Source: Oscillatoriales cyanobacterium (GTDB lineage: Bacteria; Cyanobacteriota; Cyanobacteriia; Cyanobacteriales; Laspinemataceae). From it: DNA of 64,000 nucleotides. Positions 17,264 to 26,252 of the stretch are shown here, one piece after another; position 1 is the first letter of the stretch, and every line of letters begins with the position of its first letter. The DNA lies in NCBI GenBank assembly GCA_011390955.1, contig JAABRM010000023.1, positions 1 to 64,000 on the forward strand, read 5' to 3'. The translations under genes and the position numbers were made by a program. The notes below the pieces were generated by a model that saw nothing but the letters and a program-made list of their open reading frames with translations, was not told where the DNA came from and ran no database searches.

Positions 17264-19339
17264 ATGGCAAAAAGAAAGCGCGATATGATTAAAGCAAATC
17301 CAGATGGACAAATGAAAATGCAGGTATCAATTAGCCGTATTGGTAGTCAGTCTTTCACTACAATGGCTGAAGCATTGAAGATGAATCGTACTCAGTTTTT
17401 TGAGCAGCTATCCAGAGGCAATATTGATATCTCTAGCGATGGTTCTGAGATGACGATCGTCTTAAAAACTAACCTAGTTGATAGCAATGAAAGTGAAAAT
17501 TCCGCAGTCAACAAGTCCGCACAGAAAAAACAAGTCATTCAGGTGACTTCAGCACGGAAAGATCGCCTTTCAGAAAGACTATCTTCAGAAGATCGGCAGG
17601 ATGAGATTGCTGTGGCGCAACAGTCTCAGGAGCAAGCCAGTTTTATTGCCGATTTAAAACAGAAAATTGCTGAATTAGAGCAACAGTTACAACAACAAGG
17701 GACTCAAAACACTTCTTCTGTTTCCCTTGAGCAATACCAAGCTTTACAGCAAGATTCGGCAGCACAGGGTAATCGCATTCAGGAATTGGAGCAACAAGTT
17801 ACCAATTTTGAGCAACAAGTAGCCAATTTGCAAGCTGAGGCTAGTTCCAAAGTGGCAGCAGACGAGCATGATGCTTTGCGGCAACAGTCGGAACAGCAAG
17901 CTAATCGGATTGGGGAATTAGAACAACAAGTAGCCAATTTACAAGCTGAAGCTAATTCTAAGGTGGCAGCAGATGAGCACCATGCTTTGCGGCACCAGTC
18001 GGAACAGCAAGCTAATCGGATTGGGGAATTAGAACAACAAGTAGCCAATTTACAAGCTGAAGCTAGTTCTAAAGTGGCAGCGGATGAGTATGATGCTTTG
18101 CGGCAACAGTCGGAACAGCAAGCTAACCGAATTGGGGAATTAGAACAACAAGTAGCCAATTTACAAGCTGAAGCTAATTCTAAGGTGGCAGCAGACGAGC
18201 ACCATGCTTTGCGGCAACAGTCGGAACAGCAAGCTAACCGAATTGGGGAACTTGAGCAACAAGTAGCCAATTTACAAGCTGAAGCTAGTTCTAAAGTGGC
18301 AGCGGATGAGTATGATGCTTTGCGGCACCAGTCGGAACAGCAAGCTAACCGGATTGGGGAACTTGAGCAACAAGTTGCTCATTTGCAAGCTGAGGCTAAT
18401 TCTAAGGTGGCAGCGGATGAGCATAATGCTTTGCGGCAACAGTCGGAACAGCAAGCTCACCGAATTGGGGAACTTGAGCAACAAGTAGCTCATTTACAAG
18501 CTGAAGCTAATTCTAAGGTGGCAGCGGATGAGCACCATGCTTTGCGGCACCAGTCGGAACAGCAAGCTAACCGAATTGGGGAACTTGAGCAACAAGTAGC
18601 TCATTTACAAGCTGAAGCTAATTCTAAGGTGGCAGCGGATGAGCACCATGCTTTGCGGCACCAGTCGGAACAGCAAGCTAACCGAATTGGGGAACTTGAG
18701 CAACAAGTAGCTCATTTACAAGCTGAAGCTAATTCTAAGGTGGCAGCAGATGAGCACCATGCTTTGCGGCACCAGTCGGAACAGCAAGCTAACCGAATTG
18801 GGGAACTTGAGCAACAAGTAGCTCATTTACAAGCTGAAGCTAATTCTAAGGTGGCAGCGGATGAGCACGATGCTTTGCGGCAACAGTCGGAACAGCAAGC
18901 TAACCGAATTGGGGAACTTGAGCAACAAGTAGCTCATTTACAAGCTGAAGCTAATTCTAAGGTGGCAGCAGATGAGCATGATGCTTTGCGGCAACAGTCG
19001 GAACAGCAAGCTAATCGGATTGGGGAACTTGAGCAACAAGTAGCTCATTTACAAGCTGAAGCTAATTCTAAAGTGGCAGCAGATGAGCACCATGCTTTAC
19101 GGCAACAGTCGGAACGGCAACATCAGGCGATCGCTACTTTAGAAAAACAACTCCAAGAGTCGCAAATCCGGGCATCAAAAACAGTGTCCTCGGAAATTTA
19201 TCAAGCGTTGCAACGCCAAGTTGAACAGCAAACTCGTTCGATTTCTGTTTTGCAAGCGGAAGTATCTAATTTACGTTCAGTGGCCATCATCGGAGAAAAT
19301 ATGCTGAATAAGTGGCAGTTGCGCTATTTTTCTAAATAA
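17264..19339 (+). CDS. Coiled-coil protein with twelve 37-residue repeats
   Basis: The ATG at 17264 is preceded by a near-perfect AGGAGGT five bases upstream, so I prefer it over the ATG at 17192, which has no ribosome site; the product is then 691 residues. Residues 1-75 are basic (MAKRKRDMIK) and contain TMAEALKMNRTQFFEQLSRG, which looks like a helical, possibly helix-turn-helix or ribbon-helix-helix element. A Ser/Lys-rich linker and a first coiled coil follow. Residues 186-629 hold twelve near-identical 37-residue units (VANLQAEANSKVAADEH, then HALRQQSEQQANRIGELEQQ). The tail ends with a further coiled coil and MLNKWQLRYFSK. It is a highly charged, Gln/Ala/Glu-rich rod, probably cytoplasmic and filament-forming. 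No family was recognised. It is followed by its own terminator. Confidence 0.8.
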   Translation: MAKRKRDMIKANPDGQMKMQVSISRIGSQSFTTMAEALKMNRTQFFEQLSRGNIDISSDGSEMTIVLKTNLVDSNESENSAVNKSAQKKQVIQVTSARKDRLSERLSSEDRQDEIAVAQQSQEQASFIADLKQKIAELEQQLQQQGTQNTSSVSLEQYQALQQDSAAQGNRIQELEQQVTNFEQQVANLQAEASSKVAADEHDALRQQSEQQANRIGELEQQVANLQAEANSKVAADEHHALRHQSEQQANRIGELEQQVANLQAEASSKVAADEYDALRQQSEQQANRIGELEQQVANLQAEANSKVAADEHHALRQQSEQQANRIGELEQQVANLQAEASSKVAADEYDALRHQSEQQANRIGELEQQVAHLQAEANSKVAADEHNALRQQSEQQAHRIGELEQQVAHLQAEANSKVAADEHHALRHQSEQQANRIGELEQQVAHLQAEANSKVAADEHHALRHQSEQQANRIGELEQQVAHLQAEANSKVAADEHHALRHQSEQQANRIGELEQQVAHLQAEANSKVAADEHDALRQQSEQQANRIGELEQQVAHLQAEANSKVAADEHDALRQQSEQQANRIGELEQQVAHLQAEANSKVAADEHHALRQQSERQHQAIATLEKQLQESQIRASKTVSSEIYQALQRQVEQQTRSISVLQAEVSNLRSVAIIGENMLNKWQLRYFSK
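17819..19150 (+). repeat. Twelve tandem 111-bp coding repeats
   Basis: The units are in frame (111 bp = 37 codons). Units 7-9 encode identical protein units and are nearly identical in DNA, which points to recent expansion by slippage or unequal exchange. Variation is concentrated at a few codons (EHD/EHH/EYD/EHN; NLQ/HLQ; RQQ/RHQ). The last unit degenerates after ALRQQSERQ. Confidence 0.95.
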
Positions 19340-19382
19340 CTGTTAAATGCCAGTAATTTGTCTAGATATTTTGTCTAGATAT

Positions 19383-19416
19383 ATAGAGTCGTTATCGATC
19401 GCGACTCTATTTTTTT
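19383..19416 (+). terminator. Intrinsic terminator
   Basis: ATAGAGTCG (19383-19391) and CGACTCTAT (19402-19410) form a perfect 9-bp stem followed by a run of seven Ts. It lies 44 bp after the stop of the coiled-coil gene. Confidence 0.85.
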
Positions 19417-19452
19417 CCGCAAATTTTGGGGGGAAAATTTGGCAATACCCAA

Positions 19453-19630
19453 AATGGTATAACGAATACCATTTACAAAAATTCATCCAACAGTCTCTAA
19501 GATTCTTAGGGTGTAGGGTGTAGGGGAAACAATTAACAATTAACAATTAACAATTGATAATTGTTAATTAAAGATAATTATCAATTATCAATTATCAATT
19601 ATTCTCTCTTCCCCTACACCCTACACCCTC
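19453..19630. repeat. ATACCATTT element end plus GTGTAGGG/TTGATAATT palindrome
   Basis: AATGGTAT (19453-19460) and ATACCATTT (from 19466) are inverted ends like those of the element at 48692-48838. They are followed by the same ACAAAAATTCATCCAACA sequence. From 19508, GGGTGTAGGG, then AATTAACAATTG/AATTATCAATT units, then CCCTACACCC form a large near-palindrome reaching 19630. It separates the coiled-coil gene from the convergent cyclase gene. Confidence 0.7.
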
Positions 19631-19677
19631 TAGATAATGTTGGGTTTCGTTCCTCAACCCAACCTACAAAATACTAA

Positions 19678-21918
19678 TTATTGATAAAATTTACAAAGAT
19701 GGACGGCAATTTCTGGAGGCATGGATGTAAATCTAATTAAGAAAAAAGGCTCATAAACTGAACATTTCTTTAAAACTTTGGCGTAAATATCCCCTGGTTG
19801 TTCGTCTGAAGTTAAGCCTAGGTCTAAGTTAATTTTAATATTGCTTAAGGGTTCGATTAATCTTTCCGTTTTTATTTCTGCGAGTTCCTCGGATAATTTG
19901 ACTAAAGTTGCTCGATATTGGGTGGAATTGATATGTTTGCCATCGATCGAGCTATAAGTTAAAGCAATTTCGGGTCTAACCGGAAATAGTTCGGCTTCCA
20001 TTTTGGGCATGAACTGCATATATTGACCGCCAATACCGCCGACTTCATAAATAATAATTTCTTCATTGAATCCTTTGGGATTGACGATTTTTTTGTCGTC
20101 GAGTCTTAAAGGACTTTTGATGCTGTTCATGGTAGCTTCTGAGATTAATATTTGTCCGCCTATTGTATAGGATTCAATCCGAGAAACGAGATTTACTTCA
20201 CTGCCGATCGCGGTATATTCGGCGTGTTTCTGGGAGCCAATATTGCCGACGATTACTTCTCCGGTATGAATGCCAATACCCATTTCAATCACAGGTAAAT
20301 TTAACTGGCGTAGTTGTTGATTAATTTCTTTCATGGCAATTTGCATGGCGATCGCGCAAGCAACCGCTCGTTCTGAATCGTCTTCGCAGCTAGTTGGGGC
20401 GCCAAAAATGACTAAAATTGCATCGCCCATAAATTTATCAATGGTGCCATTATATTCTTCAATAATTTGGCACATTCTATCTAAGTAAATATTTAGTAAT
20501 GTGACCACTTTTTCCGGGGGCAAAGGTTTGGCTAAAGCGGTAAATCCCCGCAAGTCAGATAAGAGCAAGGTGACGTTGCGGTTTTCGCCCCCTAATTTGA
20601 AACCTTGGGGACTTTCTAGTAAGTTGGCAATTACCCCATCATTTAAATAACGTCCAAAGGTTTTTCTAATTTCTCCAGCGGTTCGGGCAATATATCCTTG
20701 AATGGCGATCGCCGATCCTAGTAAACCCAATAAGGGCGGAACTACGGGAATCCACCAGCCTTCTAAAAACACAAAATAGGCGATCCAGAACAAAGTACAA
20801 CTGCTCAGAAATAAACTGCCTGAAGTCAGCCAAGATATGTGAGTGGTGCCGCTAGAATATCGCCATTTCCAAGTAATAGTTGAGCCCAAGGCTGACCAAG
20901 CAAAAATCCACACCCATTCTAGGGGTTCTGACCAAGTTTTAACTAAGGGACGATCGCCCAGTACCTTGTCCAAAATTTGGCTGGCAACATTGGCATGAAT
21001 TTCTACTCCGGCAGTGGGTTCAGGAGTGGTAATCAGCCCACTACTATAAGGAGTAAAAAAGAAATCATTCAGGCTTTCGGCAGTGGAACCAATTAACACA
21101 ATGCGATCGCGCATTAGGCGAGCGGGCACTTTATTTTCTAGCACATCGGTCATCGACACGAGTTGATACGGGCAGTGATTTTTGTCTTGTAAACAAGAAG
21201 GCCCGCGAAAATTTAATAAGATTTGATAACCGGATGCCTCTGCTCTAATATAGCTGCCATCATTTTGTTCAAAAGGAGGAAAAACTACCTCACCAAATTT
21301 GATCGAGTTGTCATCGGTTAACCCAACCGGAATTCCCACCGCTTCCAAATATAACCAAGCTAAAGTAAATCCTAGACTATAAACCGCATTGCCTTCGCGA
21401 TCGCTCAGATAAAAAAAGCCGCGCCGGATTTTTCCATCGGCATCTTTCACAAAATCATTGGCACTCACTTGGTCTAATTCCGCTAATGCTGCCGGTGGAT
21501 TCACCCCAAAAGCGTTTTCGTCTCCGACAACTTTCTTAATCCCAATTAAATTCGGTGTAGATTTGTAAATTTCCACTAATTCTTGATGACCTGGTTCTAC
21601 GGGTAAATCCCGATAAATATCTAAACCAATGGCACGAGGTTCTTGGGCTTTAATTTTCTCTAATAATTTAGCCAGCACGCGATCGGGGACGGGCCATTGT
21701 CCCACACCCCGCAAATCTGACTCATCAATTGTCACCAAGACAATGCGATCGTCTGGACTTTCCGGTGGACGCAGGCGAAAATATCGATCCAATAATGCCC
21801 ATTCGAGCATTTGCAGTCCCCCTGTCCAACGCAAGCCCAATAATAAAATTGTCAGACACGGGGCTGCGATCCAAACCCCACGCCATTCCCAAATTCGCTG
21901 TTTTAGCTTGGCCCACAT
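19678..21918 (-). CDS. CHASE2-domain adenylate cyclase (class III)
   Basis: This 746-residue membrane enzyme has an N-terminal transmembrane segment (WIAAPCLTILLLGL) and an extracytoplasmic CHASE2 sensor (LLDRYFRLRPPESPDDRIVL through LMRDRIVLIGSTAESLNDFF). Two or three further transmembrane helices follow (about residues 330-410), then a cyclase catalytic domain (about 425-600). Both metal-binding aspartates are present (LLLSDLRGFT, KFMGDAIL). So are the Lys of the IDKFMGD segment and the YTAIG threonine typical of ATP specificity, and the NLVSR Asn/Arg pair. It should therefore be an active adenylate cyclase making cAMP. About 120 extra residues follow the cyclase domain, with no recognised motif. 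It lies 112 bp downstream of the TPR-CHAT gene on the same strand. Confidence 0.9.
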   Translation of the reverse strand: MWAKLKQRIWEWRGVWIAAPCLTILLLGLRWTGGLQMLEWALLDRYFRLRPPESPDDRIVLVTIDESDLRGVGQWPVPDRVLAKLLEKIKAQEPRAIGLDIYRDLPVEPGHQELVEIYKSTPNLIGIKKVVGDENAFGVNPPAALAELDQVSANDFVKDADGKIRRGFFYLSDREGNAVYSLGFTLAWLYLEAVGIPVGLTDDNSIKFGEVVFPPFEQNDGSYIRAEASGYQILLNFRGPSCLQDKNHCPYQLVSMTDVLENKVPARLMRDRIVLIGSTAESLNDFFFTPYSSGLITTPEPTAGVEIHANVASQILDKVLGDRPLVKTWSEPLEWVWIFAWSALGSTITWKWRYSSGTTHISWLTSGSLFLSSCTLFWIAYFVFLEGWWIPVVPPLLGLLGSAIAIQGYIARTAGEIRKTFGRYLNDGVIANLLESPQGFKLGGENRNVTLLLSDLRGFTALAKPLPPEKVVTLLNIYLDRMCQIIEEYNGTIDKFMGDAILVIFGAPTSCEDDSERAVACAIAMQIAMKEINQQLRQLNLPVIEMGIGIHTGEVIVGNIGSQKHAEYTAIGSEVNLVSRIESYTIGGQILISEATMNSIKSPLRLDDKKIVNPKGFNEEIIIYEVGGIGGQYMQFMPKMEAELFPVRPEIALTYSSIDGKHINSTQYRATLVKLSEELAEIKTERLIEPLSNIKINLDLGLTSDEQPGDIYAKVLKKCSVYEPFFLIRFTSMPPEIAVHLCKFYQ

Positions 21919-22030
21919 AGATTTGCGATTCGCGTTCGCGATCCCCGAAGAGAATCGGCTGTTAGTTATTTCATCTTAACTATCTACTGTTAGTTTTCTT
22001 GTATAAGCCATCGGTGTAGGGAAGCCCCTA

Positions 22031-24460
22031 CTACAACCAGTTCCCCACCAAGACAAATGGAGCCCAATAAAAAGGATGTTGATATTGGCGATTTTTTAGT
22101 AAGGTCAGTTGAGTTTGACGCAGTGCTTCAGCTTTGCTAATCCCTGGTTCAGTGCTGAGTATGCGGTAGAACTCTACCATAAACAGGGCGGTGGCTTCGT
22201 CTTTGACCGCCCAAAGCGCGGCGATCGTGCTGCGAGCTCCCGATCGCACCGCCATTCCTGCGAGTCCCAAGGCAGCGCGATCGTCTCCAGCGGCGGTTTC
22301 GCAGGCACTAAAGACTAATAATTCAATGGGGGTGCGCTGTTTGGATTGGCTATTTTTGCCCGGAGTTTGGGTGGATGCCAGAAATTCATTTAACTCTTTG
22401 ACGTTAATTTCCCCATCCCAAGTGAGAATAAAGGTGTCTTCGGCTTTGGAACTAAACTGCCCGTGGGTGGCGAAGTGAACCACCGGAAAATTTCCTCGAT
22501 CCAGTTTTGCTTGAATCTTGGTGCGGGTAAAGTCTTCATTTAGTAGCATTTGAGTGGGCAGTTGGGATTGAATTTGATTGAGTTCAAACTCTACCGCAGG
22601 CAGGGGGGAAAATCCTTGCCGAGATTCGCTTAAACCAGCGGTTAAGGCTTGCAGCTTGATTTCTCCCAAGGATTTCGGTTCGAGGAGTTGCAATCCAGGA
22701 GTGAGCGCGATCGCATATTTCTCCATTAAATATTGCTGGCCATTGTATAAGGTGGACATGGGCACATTCCGAAATGCCCCATCCGGCACAAATACTAAGG
22801 TTTTCACCCCACTGGCAGCGAGTTCGGTTTCGATGGGGCGAATCAGCCAATCATAAACTTGTTCCGAGAGTTCCAAGCGTTTTTTTCGAGAAACCACCGG
22901 ACTTAATGAGATTCTAAATTCTGCCAGGATGGATTCTATTTCTGTTTGAGAAACCGCACTACTGTAGTGAATTAAGGGTTTTTCCGGTAAAGAAAGAATC
23001 ACCTCTAAGCGATCGCTCAAAATAATTGGATAAATTACGGCTGCGCTGCGATCTATTTGATCGATTTGTACGGGTTTGGTATCTAAACAGGCATCCTGAA
23101 AAAAGTTATCCAGTTCCGCTAATTGCAGTAATTCCATTACATCTAAGGCGGTTTTCAGATCGATTTGATTCGGTTCAGCGGTGAGTAATTCACTGACTAA
23201 CTCTCGATAGACGGGTTCCACACTTTCTCGGAAAGAAAATTGCACGTCAGAGTTGATGGCGACGATATCATTCCGCAACAACTGAAGGGTATTCACCGCT
23301 TGGGTATAAATAGCGATCGCGCCCGATCTTTTGCCGCTATTTTTTAACAATCTGCCTAATTGCCATTGCCATTGATAGGCAATATCCGCAGCATTAATTG
23401 ATTGAGCAATGAGTAATGCTTGTTCTGTCACCTGAGTGGCGGCAGAAAATTGTTCAGTTTGGGTATAAAGATAGCCTAATTTTCCCAGGGCATAAGATTC
23501 TGCCCGTTGGTCATTGATACTTTTTGCTTCTTGAATGGCTTTGGCTAACTGTTCCGCCGCTTGATTTAGATAATTATGATTGATATAATTAGCTTGATTT
23601 TTGGCGGTATTTGCCGAGTTTAATTGAATTAAACTCTCGGCAAACTGAATCCGAGCATAAGCCGCACCATGACTAGGTTGAATGGGAGCAAGTTCTGACG
23701 CAATTTCCGGCACCAAAGAACCCGCATTCGCCCATTTTCGCTCAAAAATCAATAAACTTAGTTGATTTATTTTTGCTTTTAGTCTATTAATTTGACTAGG
23801 GCAAGATTGATTTTCCGCTGGACATTGGGCTATGGCGGCAGCTTCTTGATAATAAGCATAAGCGGCGTCAGAGTCTGCTTGATTGCGGGCGGTATTTCCT
23901 AATGCAATTAAATTGTCGCTAATTTCTTCAGGTTTGCCGAATTTGCGCGTAATTTCTAGGCTTTCTAGTAACATTTGACGAGACTGGTCAATGTCACCAA
24001 TTTGTTGTAAGGTTTTACCCAGCGATCGCAAAGTAGCGGCTTTGATTAACGAGTCCGGTTCGCTTGACAAGGCTTGCATCACTGCGGTTAAAGTTCGCCG
24101 CGATCGCAGATACAAACCTAATCCTTGCATGGCTTGGGCTTGATTAATTTGACTGCCGATAACTCCCAAGCGATCGCCCGCTTTGGCATAAGCCATTTCT
24201 GCCGCTTGCCAAGTAGCTAAAGCCGCTTCCATATTACCAGCGGTTAACTCTTGTAATCCTTGCTGGTTTAAGGTTTGAGCGCGAATTAAATCCGAATTAT
24301 CCGCCAAAAAAACCTGGTGATGATTGCGGTTTGGCATTAAAGCAATAGGATTTGGAGATGTTGGTGTTAGCAGAAACGATGGTGTTTTAGCTAATACCTG
24401 AGTTGTCATAAAACAACTTAAAAATAAGCAGATGAAAGTTAATATTTTTTGCTTATTCAT
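22031..24460 (-). CDS. Secreted TPR-CHAT caspase-like protein
   Basis: This 809-residue protein starts with a signal peptide (MNKQKILTFICLFLSCFMTT, cleavage near VLA). A string of tetratricopeptide-like helical repeats runs over roughly residues 60-420, then a C-terminal CHAT domain (caspase HetF-associated with TPRs). The predicted dyad is the histidine of VHFATHGQFSS and the cysteine of LLVFSACETAAGD. The ALWAVKDEAT and FYWAPFVLVGNWL segments are typical of CHAT C termini. CHAT proteins are cysteine proteases of the caspase-separase clan; some act in defence or cell-death systems, others in differentiation. The signal peptide would place it outside the cytoplasmic membrane. The gene lies upstream of the CHASE2 cyclase, in the same orientation. 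Confidence 0.9.
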   Translation of the reverse strand: MNKQKILTFICLFLSCFMTTQVLAKTPSFLLTPTSPNPIALMPNRNHHQVFLADNSDLIRAQTLNQQGLQELTAGNMEAALATWQAAEMAYAKAGDRLGVIGSQINQAQAMQGLGLYLRSRRTLTAVMQALSSEPDSLIKAATLRSLGKTLQQIGDIDQSRQMLLESLEITRKFGKPEEISDNLIALGNTARNQADSDAAYAYYQEAAAIAQCPAENQSCPSQINRLKAKINQLSLLIFERKWANAGSLVPEIASELAPIQPSHGAAYARIQFAESLIQLNSANTAKNQANYINHNYLNQAAEQLAKAIQEAKSINDQRAESYALGKLGYLYTQTEQFSAATQVTEQALLIAQSINAADIAYQWQWQLGRLLKNSGKRSGAIAIYTQAVNTLQLLRNDIVAINSDVQFSFRESVEPVYRELVSELLTAEPNQIDLKTALDVMELLQLAELDNFFQDACLDTKPVQIDQIDRSAAVIYPIILSDRLEVILSLPEKPLIHYSSAVSQTEIESILAEFRISLSPVVSRKKRLELSEQVYDWLIRPIETELAASGVKTLVFVPDGAFRNVPMSTLYNGQQYLMEKYAIALTPGLQLLEPKSLGEIKLQALTAGLSESRQGFSPLPAVEFELNQIQSQLPTQMLLNEDFTRTKIQAKLDRGNFPVVHFATHGQFSSKAEDTFILTWDGEINVKELNEFLASTQTPGKNSQSKQRTPIELLVFSACETAAGDDRAALGLAGMAVRSGARSTIAALWAVKDEATALFMVEFYRILSTEPGISKAEALRQTQLTLLKNRQYQHPFYWAPFVLVGNWL

Positions 24461-24531
24461 GTTTTTTTAATAGATGAGTTTAACGCTTGTTTGGCAAAAA
24501 TATGAATATGTTTGTTAGCAAATAAATCTGA

Positions 24532-24619
24532 TATAGCAGCGGAGTTATGAAGTACAAAAAACCTGTCATTCCCGCGCGGGAATCCAGAAAACCTCTGTAA
24601 TCCAGTAAAAACCGCTATA
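24532..24619. mobile_element. MITE-like element, TATAGC family, copy 3 (inverted)
   Basis: This 88-bp copy is bounded by TATAGC and GCTATA. It carries the reverse complement of the copies at 13274 and 15414: GAGTTATGAAGTACAAAAAA, the core CATTCCCGCGCGGGAATCC, then AAAAACCGC. It lies upstream of the CHAT gene start. Confidence 0.6.
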
Positions 24620-24675
24620 ACTAATTGCTAGTAATTTTCTAATTTTGTCTAAATTAGCGTTTTTAATTGGCGCTA

Positions 24676-24867
24676 TTAATTAGCGCTTGGCGGACAATTC
24701 TCAGAGGATTCTCGGTTTTCTGTTTGATTTTCCGGGGTGGTTGGCTGGGGTGAGTCATCCGCTTTGGCCACGGGATCCTCAATGGTGCCATTATCAATTT
24801 GTTCCTGCCAATCTGAGAGCATTTCAAACATTTTATTGGTGACATTAAATACAGGTTCTTGGGACAT
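24676..24867 (-). CDS. Small hypothetical protein
   Basis: This is 63 residues from the ATG at 24867, which has an AAGGAAG ribosome site six bases upstream. Upstream starts (to 24924) lack one. The N-terminal half could be a helix (MSQEPVFNVTNKMFEMLSDW, then QEQIDNGTIEDP). The C-terminal half is a Pro/Thr/Glu/Asn-rich acidic tail that is probably disordered. No family was recognised. The good ribosome site is the main reason to call it real. It lies between the CHAT and Dus genes, all on the minus strand, and is about 215 bp from the CHAT start. Confidence 0.5.
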   Translation of the reverse strand: MSQEPVFNVTNKMFEMLSDWQEQIDNGTIEDPVAKADDSPQPTTPENQTENRESSENCPPSAN

Positions 24868-25090
24868 GATTTTCTTCCTTAAATCCATAATGTTTAATAA
24901 GTAGGTGAACATAATTAATTGCACTTTTCGTTCCCCGCCGATAGGCTTTGGATTCCCGTCGGAGTTTACCCCCGCGAATGCGTGGGGCGGGAATGACAGT
25001 TTTTCTTTTCATGGGGTCTGTGATGCATTTATTTCTGCCCGGAAACTTAATAGATCGACTAAAAATCGATCTACTGGGATGATGACAAAA

Positions 25091-26125
25091 TTATAACCGG
25101 GCGATCGCCTCTTCAAGTAACTGACAGCCCTGGGCAACATTAGCCATGCGAGATAATCGATCTCGTAATTCATTCGCCCCCACAAACCCTTTGGCATACC
25201 AGGTCATGTGTTTTCGGGCTTGCTGCACCCCGCGATCGCCCTTATACTCCCACAATAAAAGTAAATGTTCTTTCGCACATTCTAACCTTTCTATGGCCGT
25301 AGCTGGTGGCTTTTGTTTTCCTGTTTTCAAAAAATAATCAATTTCTCCCACTAAAAACGGATAGCCCAAGGTTCCTCGCGAACACATCACCCCATCGGCC
25401 CCAGTTTCCTGCAAACACCGAATCGCTGATTCCACAGAAAAAATATCCCCATTGGCAATCACGGGAATCGAGAGAATTTCTTTAACTTTAGCAATCCAAT
25501 CCCATCGTGCATCACCCGTATAACCCTGCGATCGGGTGCGACCATGAATAGTAATCATCTGCGCCCCCGCATCTTGCATTCTTTGGGCAAATTCTAATAT
25601 ATTAATTTCATTATCATCCCAACCAATCCGGGTTTTTACCGTCACGGGGACATCAACCGCTTTGATTGTTTCTCGGACAATCGCCTCAGCGGTTTCTGGT
25701 TCCCGTAATAACTTTGAACCGCCCCCTTTTTTGGTAATTTTATTCACCGGACAGCCCATATTAATATCAATGGTATCTGCCCCTTGTTCTACAGCAATTT
25801 CCGCCGCTTTTGCCAGGAAATCAGGGCGACAATCAAACAGTTGAATACTAATGGGAGTTTCCTGGGGGTCAACTTCCATTATTTTCGGTAATTCTCGGAG
25901 ATGTTGTAATTGACTCGCTTGCACCATTTCTGTGTACATCATCGAATCTGGGGCATAGCGGCGAACTAAACGTCGAAATACCAAATCTGTCACCCCAGAT
26001 AAAGGGGACTGCAATACCCGACTTTGAAGTGTAAAAGCGCCAATTTTTAGAGGCGTCGATAATTTATGTTTGAGTTGAGAATCTAGGGTAGGGTTTAGAT
26101 GCGCGATCGGCAATTCTGTCAGCAT
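25091..26125 (-). CDS. dusB: tRNA-dihydrouridine synthase, DusB-type
   Basis: This 344-residue flavoenzyme reduces specific uridines in tRNA to dihydrouridine. The FMN-barrel start (QSPLSGVTDLVFRRLVRRY), the catalytic Cys125 in DINMGCPVNKI, the KTRIGWDD segment, HGRTRSQGYTGDARWD and IPVIANGDI are all present in order. The length matches the DusB/NifR3 family. The C-terminal helical tRNA-binding domain contains RKHMTWYAKGF. No strong Shine-Dalgarno precedes the ATG at 26125. It is cytosolic and presumably constitutive. A degenerate GGATTCCCG...GCGGGAATGAC palindrome lies 70-150 bp after its stop, at about 24950-25000. Confidence 0.9.
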   Translation of the reverse strand: MLTELPIAHLNPTLDSQLKHKLSTPLKIGAFTLQSRVLQSPLSGVTDLVFRRLVRRYAPDSMMYTEMVQASQLQHLRELPKIMEVDPQETPISIQLFDCRPDFLAKAAEIAVEQGADTIDINMGCPVNKITKKGGGSKLLREPETAEAIVRETIKAVDVPVTVKTRIGWDDNEINILEFAQRMQDAGAQMITIHGRTRSQGYTGDARWDWIAKVKEILSIPVIANGDIFSVESAIRCLQETGADGVMCSRGTLGYPFLVGEIDYFLKTGKQKPPATAIERLECAKEHLLLLWEYKGDRGVQQARKHMTWYAKGFVGANELRDRLSRMANVAQGCQLLEEAIARL

Positions 26126-26252
26126 TGTGAATTCGTTAAGTTACCAGATATCATGCCTCATTATATCATCCTAGATTCATTATCCGCGAATCAATTTCAT
26201 TCATTTTCAGCCTAAGCAGGCGATCCATAGGCGATCGATTTATTGCTTCAGG

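Noticed and set aside
17779-18493. Minus-strand Cys/Ser/Ala-rich frames
   Set aside because: Antisense of the 111-bp coding repeats.
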